22,534 bases of DNA from Oppiella nova (Eukaryota; Arthropoda; Arachnida; Sarcoptiformes; Oppiidae). Below are positions 20,411 to 22,534 of this stretch, piece by piece. The stretch spans positions 1 to 22,534 of the forward strand of contig CAJPVJ010000594.1 in the NCBI GenBank assembly GCA_905397405.1, given 5' to 3'. The notes beneath the pieces are model-generated. The model saw only the letters and a program-made list of their open reading frames with translations, had not been told where the DNA came from and did no database searches. Numbering within the stretch: the stretch's first letter is position 1; every line of letters begins with the position of its first letter. Both the position numbers and the translations under genes were made by a program.

Positions 20411-21797
20411 TGTGACCAATGAACTGATAATCCAATCAAATATCACAAAAAGCACAGAAAATAGTTCAGTCAATGGCGGCGCCTTCCAGTCCCACAAGAG
20501 TGTAATGTATTAAATATAAAGTTACTTTCAATTGACGCAAAAACACACACAATATGTTAAATATTTAGACCATATTGAATTACATCGAAAACAAATAGCC
20601 AACTAAAACATTGATTTAAAAAGGTCTCCAATATTAAAATTATCAATTTACACATTAATTAATTATTAAATTAAAATTAAAATGGATACGAAATTAAAAT
20701 ACATGTACAAATGTCGGAAAATACCGGATCTCGACTTACCTATCGAAAGACCTGGGTCCAAAAATTAAGTACCACCATATGCATTACAGTATTAGATGAA
20801 ACTTAACTAGAATAAATTACAATAATTTATATAATGTACTAAAAATACACTGTATATAAATTGTTTCTATTTATGATGTATTTATTGTATTTTTACGTAT
20901 GAATATAATTAAAAACCGCAATTTTGTAACAATTTCCCCAGGAGATAACCGTACTTATAATAGATAGGTATTTTTAAAATATATATTTTTTTGTCTATTT
21001 TTGAATTAGCTTGTATAAAATAAAACTACCTGCCACGTTTATTTTTATTAATTGGTAGCTTTAAAATAACAGATTTATTTGTATATAGTTATGACAGTGA
21101 TAGTTTATATTTTAATAATTATTATCTAGTATAATTATGTTTTTAGATAATTATAAATCATTTTCTGACTCTCAGTTTTCTATCTGAAAGCCATTGATTA
21201 CTAATTAATTTTTAAAATAATTTTGTATATTTAACATTGTGTTTACAATAAATTTCGTATATCATACTTTACAGGTATATTACACATTTATTAAAAAATT
21301 GTTAACTAAATAAAGATATTATTTATTTATCACATGTAAGATGTTACTTAATAATTAAATAGATTAAATAGAAATATATTTACAATATTATTAAAATTAC
21401 ATAATTTTACTAACGATTAAGAATAGCATTGACATTCATTTTGTACTGGATACATGATCATTAATGACATTCATAACAAGTAATGTTTCTTAATGTACTA
21501 TTATATGTTGTAATGTACTAATGTATTGTAATATATTTGTAACGTCAGTTCACAACAATAAAATACATTTAATATTACTAACTAATATTAATAAGCACCT
21601 ATTGTTCTAAAGCATTGTATTGTACCCTAATTGATTTGCTATTTGCTAATATGATAATTTAAGAAATACTTAAAATATTTATTCATTTTATCGAAAATAA
21701 GGTTTACATTCTCAATAACAAAATAACAAATATATCTGAAAATACTTTATAAAACTTAATTTTATTGCAGTAGATATTGAATTATATTTAATGAGCA
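20411..21797. other. Intergenic upstream of OGFOD3-like (-) and GR (+) genes
   Basis: Mostly AT-rich. At 20682-20768 there is a less AT-rich patch. On the plus strand it is a 28-codon ATG frame. On the minus strand it contains a strong donor (GATAG|GTAAGT), which could belong to a 5' untranslated exon of the OGFOD3-like gene. Neither reading is proven. The rest holds nothing I can call. Confidence 0.45.
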
Positions 21798-22534
21798 ATG
21801 GATAGCTATTTATACAAAATCGGTATTTGTTTATTAAAACCAACCGATGAAACAGTTGAGAGAAGTTTGTTACACAAACCTGTCATACAATTTGTGTTTT
21901 GTATGATTTTTATCTTAAGAGCTATTTGTATTGAAATATTCATTGACAAGTTAAATGACACTGATCTGGCTATGTTGGGAGCATTTGGACAATTTCTAAA
22001 TATACGAAAACAAGTGGATATGGAAAACATAGTTGGAGGTATTAATGTGATTGGTGGCCAGGTGATTTATTACTACAATCATTTGTTAAAAATTAAACCA
22101 ACATTTTTAGAGATATTTGAAAAATTATCCCGGTACAACAATTTAGATATAACATCAACAACAAATTCATGTGATTTAAATTATCATAAATTAGCTAGAC
22201 GATCGAGATTATTATATTTGTTAGTGTATTATAATAATACAAAAATATTCCCCCCAATTATTTTCTTTGCATGCTTAATACCTTATGTATGTTATTGTGA
22301 TCTAAGCATGGTGATCATGTATGGTGTACCTAATTCAGTCATATATATGTTATTTTGTTATTACGGTTTTAATTCAATATCAGTGCAAATGTCATTGTTT
22401 TATATAATGTGCTTATATTTAAAACTTCAAATTAAATCCATTAACAATACTATAGTGAATGGAAAAACAAATCTAAATATTCATAAAATATTTAATAAAT
22501 TAAATAAAATCAATTCCGATATTAATGAGTATAA
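21798..22534 (+). CDS. Gustatory-receptor-like 7TM protein, 5' part
   Basis: From ATG 21798 the frame stays open for 245 codons to the window edge with no stop. It is paralogous to the GR at 5462: matching blocks are SLLHKPVIQFVFCMIF versus LLYHPLLIVIIML, GGQVIYYYNHLLKIKPT versus GSQLICYYNYRNGIKPT, and near the end INSDINEYN-type residues versus IYVEINEYNS. About five hydrophobic helices are visible, including FPPIIFFACLIPYVCYC and QMSLFYIMCLYLKLQIKS. The conserved 3' exons lie outside the window. ATG 21798 is chosen because the earlier ATG at 21791 hits TAG at once. The ligand is unknown. Confidence 0.82.
   Translation, partial: MDSYLYKIGICLLKPTDETVERSLLHKPVIQFVFCMIFILRAICIEIFIDKLNDTDLAMLGAFGQFLNIRKQVDMENIVGGINVIGGQVIYYYNHLLKIKPTFLEIFEKLSRYNNLDITSTTNSCDLNYHKLARRSRLLYLLVYYNNTKIFPPIIFFACLIPYVCYCDLSMVIMYGVPNSVIYMLFCYYGFNSISVQMSLFYIMCLYLKLQIKSINNTIVNGKTNLNIHKIFNKLNKINSDINEY

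Noticed and set aside
21806-22030. 74-codon minus-strand frame at the right end
   Set aside because: Antisense to the GR paralogue that is open on the plus strand to the window edge.
1-22534. CRISPR arrays, tRNA or rRNA genes, prokaryotic operons
   Set aside because: No regularly spaced repeats, cloverleaf or rRNA-like sequence; introns and gene families are eukaryotic.

Overview
The window looks like nuclear DNA of an arthropod, most likely an acariform (probably oribatid-like) mite. The reasons are very AT-rich intergenic DNA, short GT-AG introns of about 60-110 nt, many short hairpin elements, and a gene mix typical of mite accessory regions: ionotropic receptors (IR), seven-helix gustatory-like receptors (GR), a DEG/ENaC channel and an SLC22-type transporter. 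The species assignment is inference; the gene families are read from the translations.

Layout, left to right. The left edge holds part of a minus-strand gene joining an RCC1 repeat to a protein-kinase N-lobe (44-884). A roughly 3-kb segment carrying an IR gene occurs twice: copy A at about 1466-4470 (IR1, 2518-4467) and copy B at about 7378-10345 (IR2, 8180-10200). A possible relic of the last GR exons and a 232-bp MITE (4593-4824) lie after IR1, followed by a complete three-exon GR gene (5462-6811). IR2 carries a 119-bp MITE in its last intron that is absent from IR1. A six-exon SLC22-like transporter follows (11296-13635). Next come a third, truncated IR (14598-15831) with MITEs beside and inside it, and one long DEG/ENaC reading frame (16840-19197). 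Then come a minus-strand OGFOD3-like 2-oxoglutarate oxygenase with its middle missing (19717-20410) and the 5' part of a second GR gene that runs off the right edge (21798-22534).

Functionally this is mainly a sensory membrane-protein neighbourhood: ligand-gated IR channels, GR-like receptors and a DEG/ENaC sodium channel, together with a solute transporter. These are not an operon. They are better read as a young, turning-over chemosensory cluster shaped by tandem duplication, decay and MITE insertion.

The most unusual item is the DEG/ENaC locus. Two channel units, each with M1, an ectodomain and M2, lie head to tail in one intron-free reading frame. Only two interruptions break it, and both look like sequence or assembly faults: a 67-bp perfect repeat around a single N, and an A8 homopolymer frameshift. 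If both are artefacts, the gene encodes a fused two-unit channel of about 760 residues.

Several gene models contain real or apparent lesions (IR1 around exons 2-3, SLC22 exon 3/4 phase, IR2 tail, OGFOD3 core). Splice sites were chosen by eye from GT/AG and reading phase.
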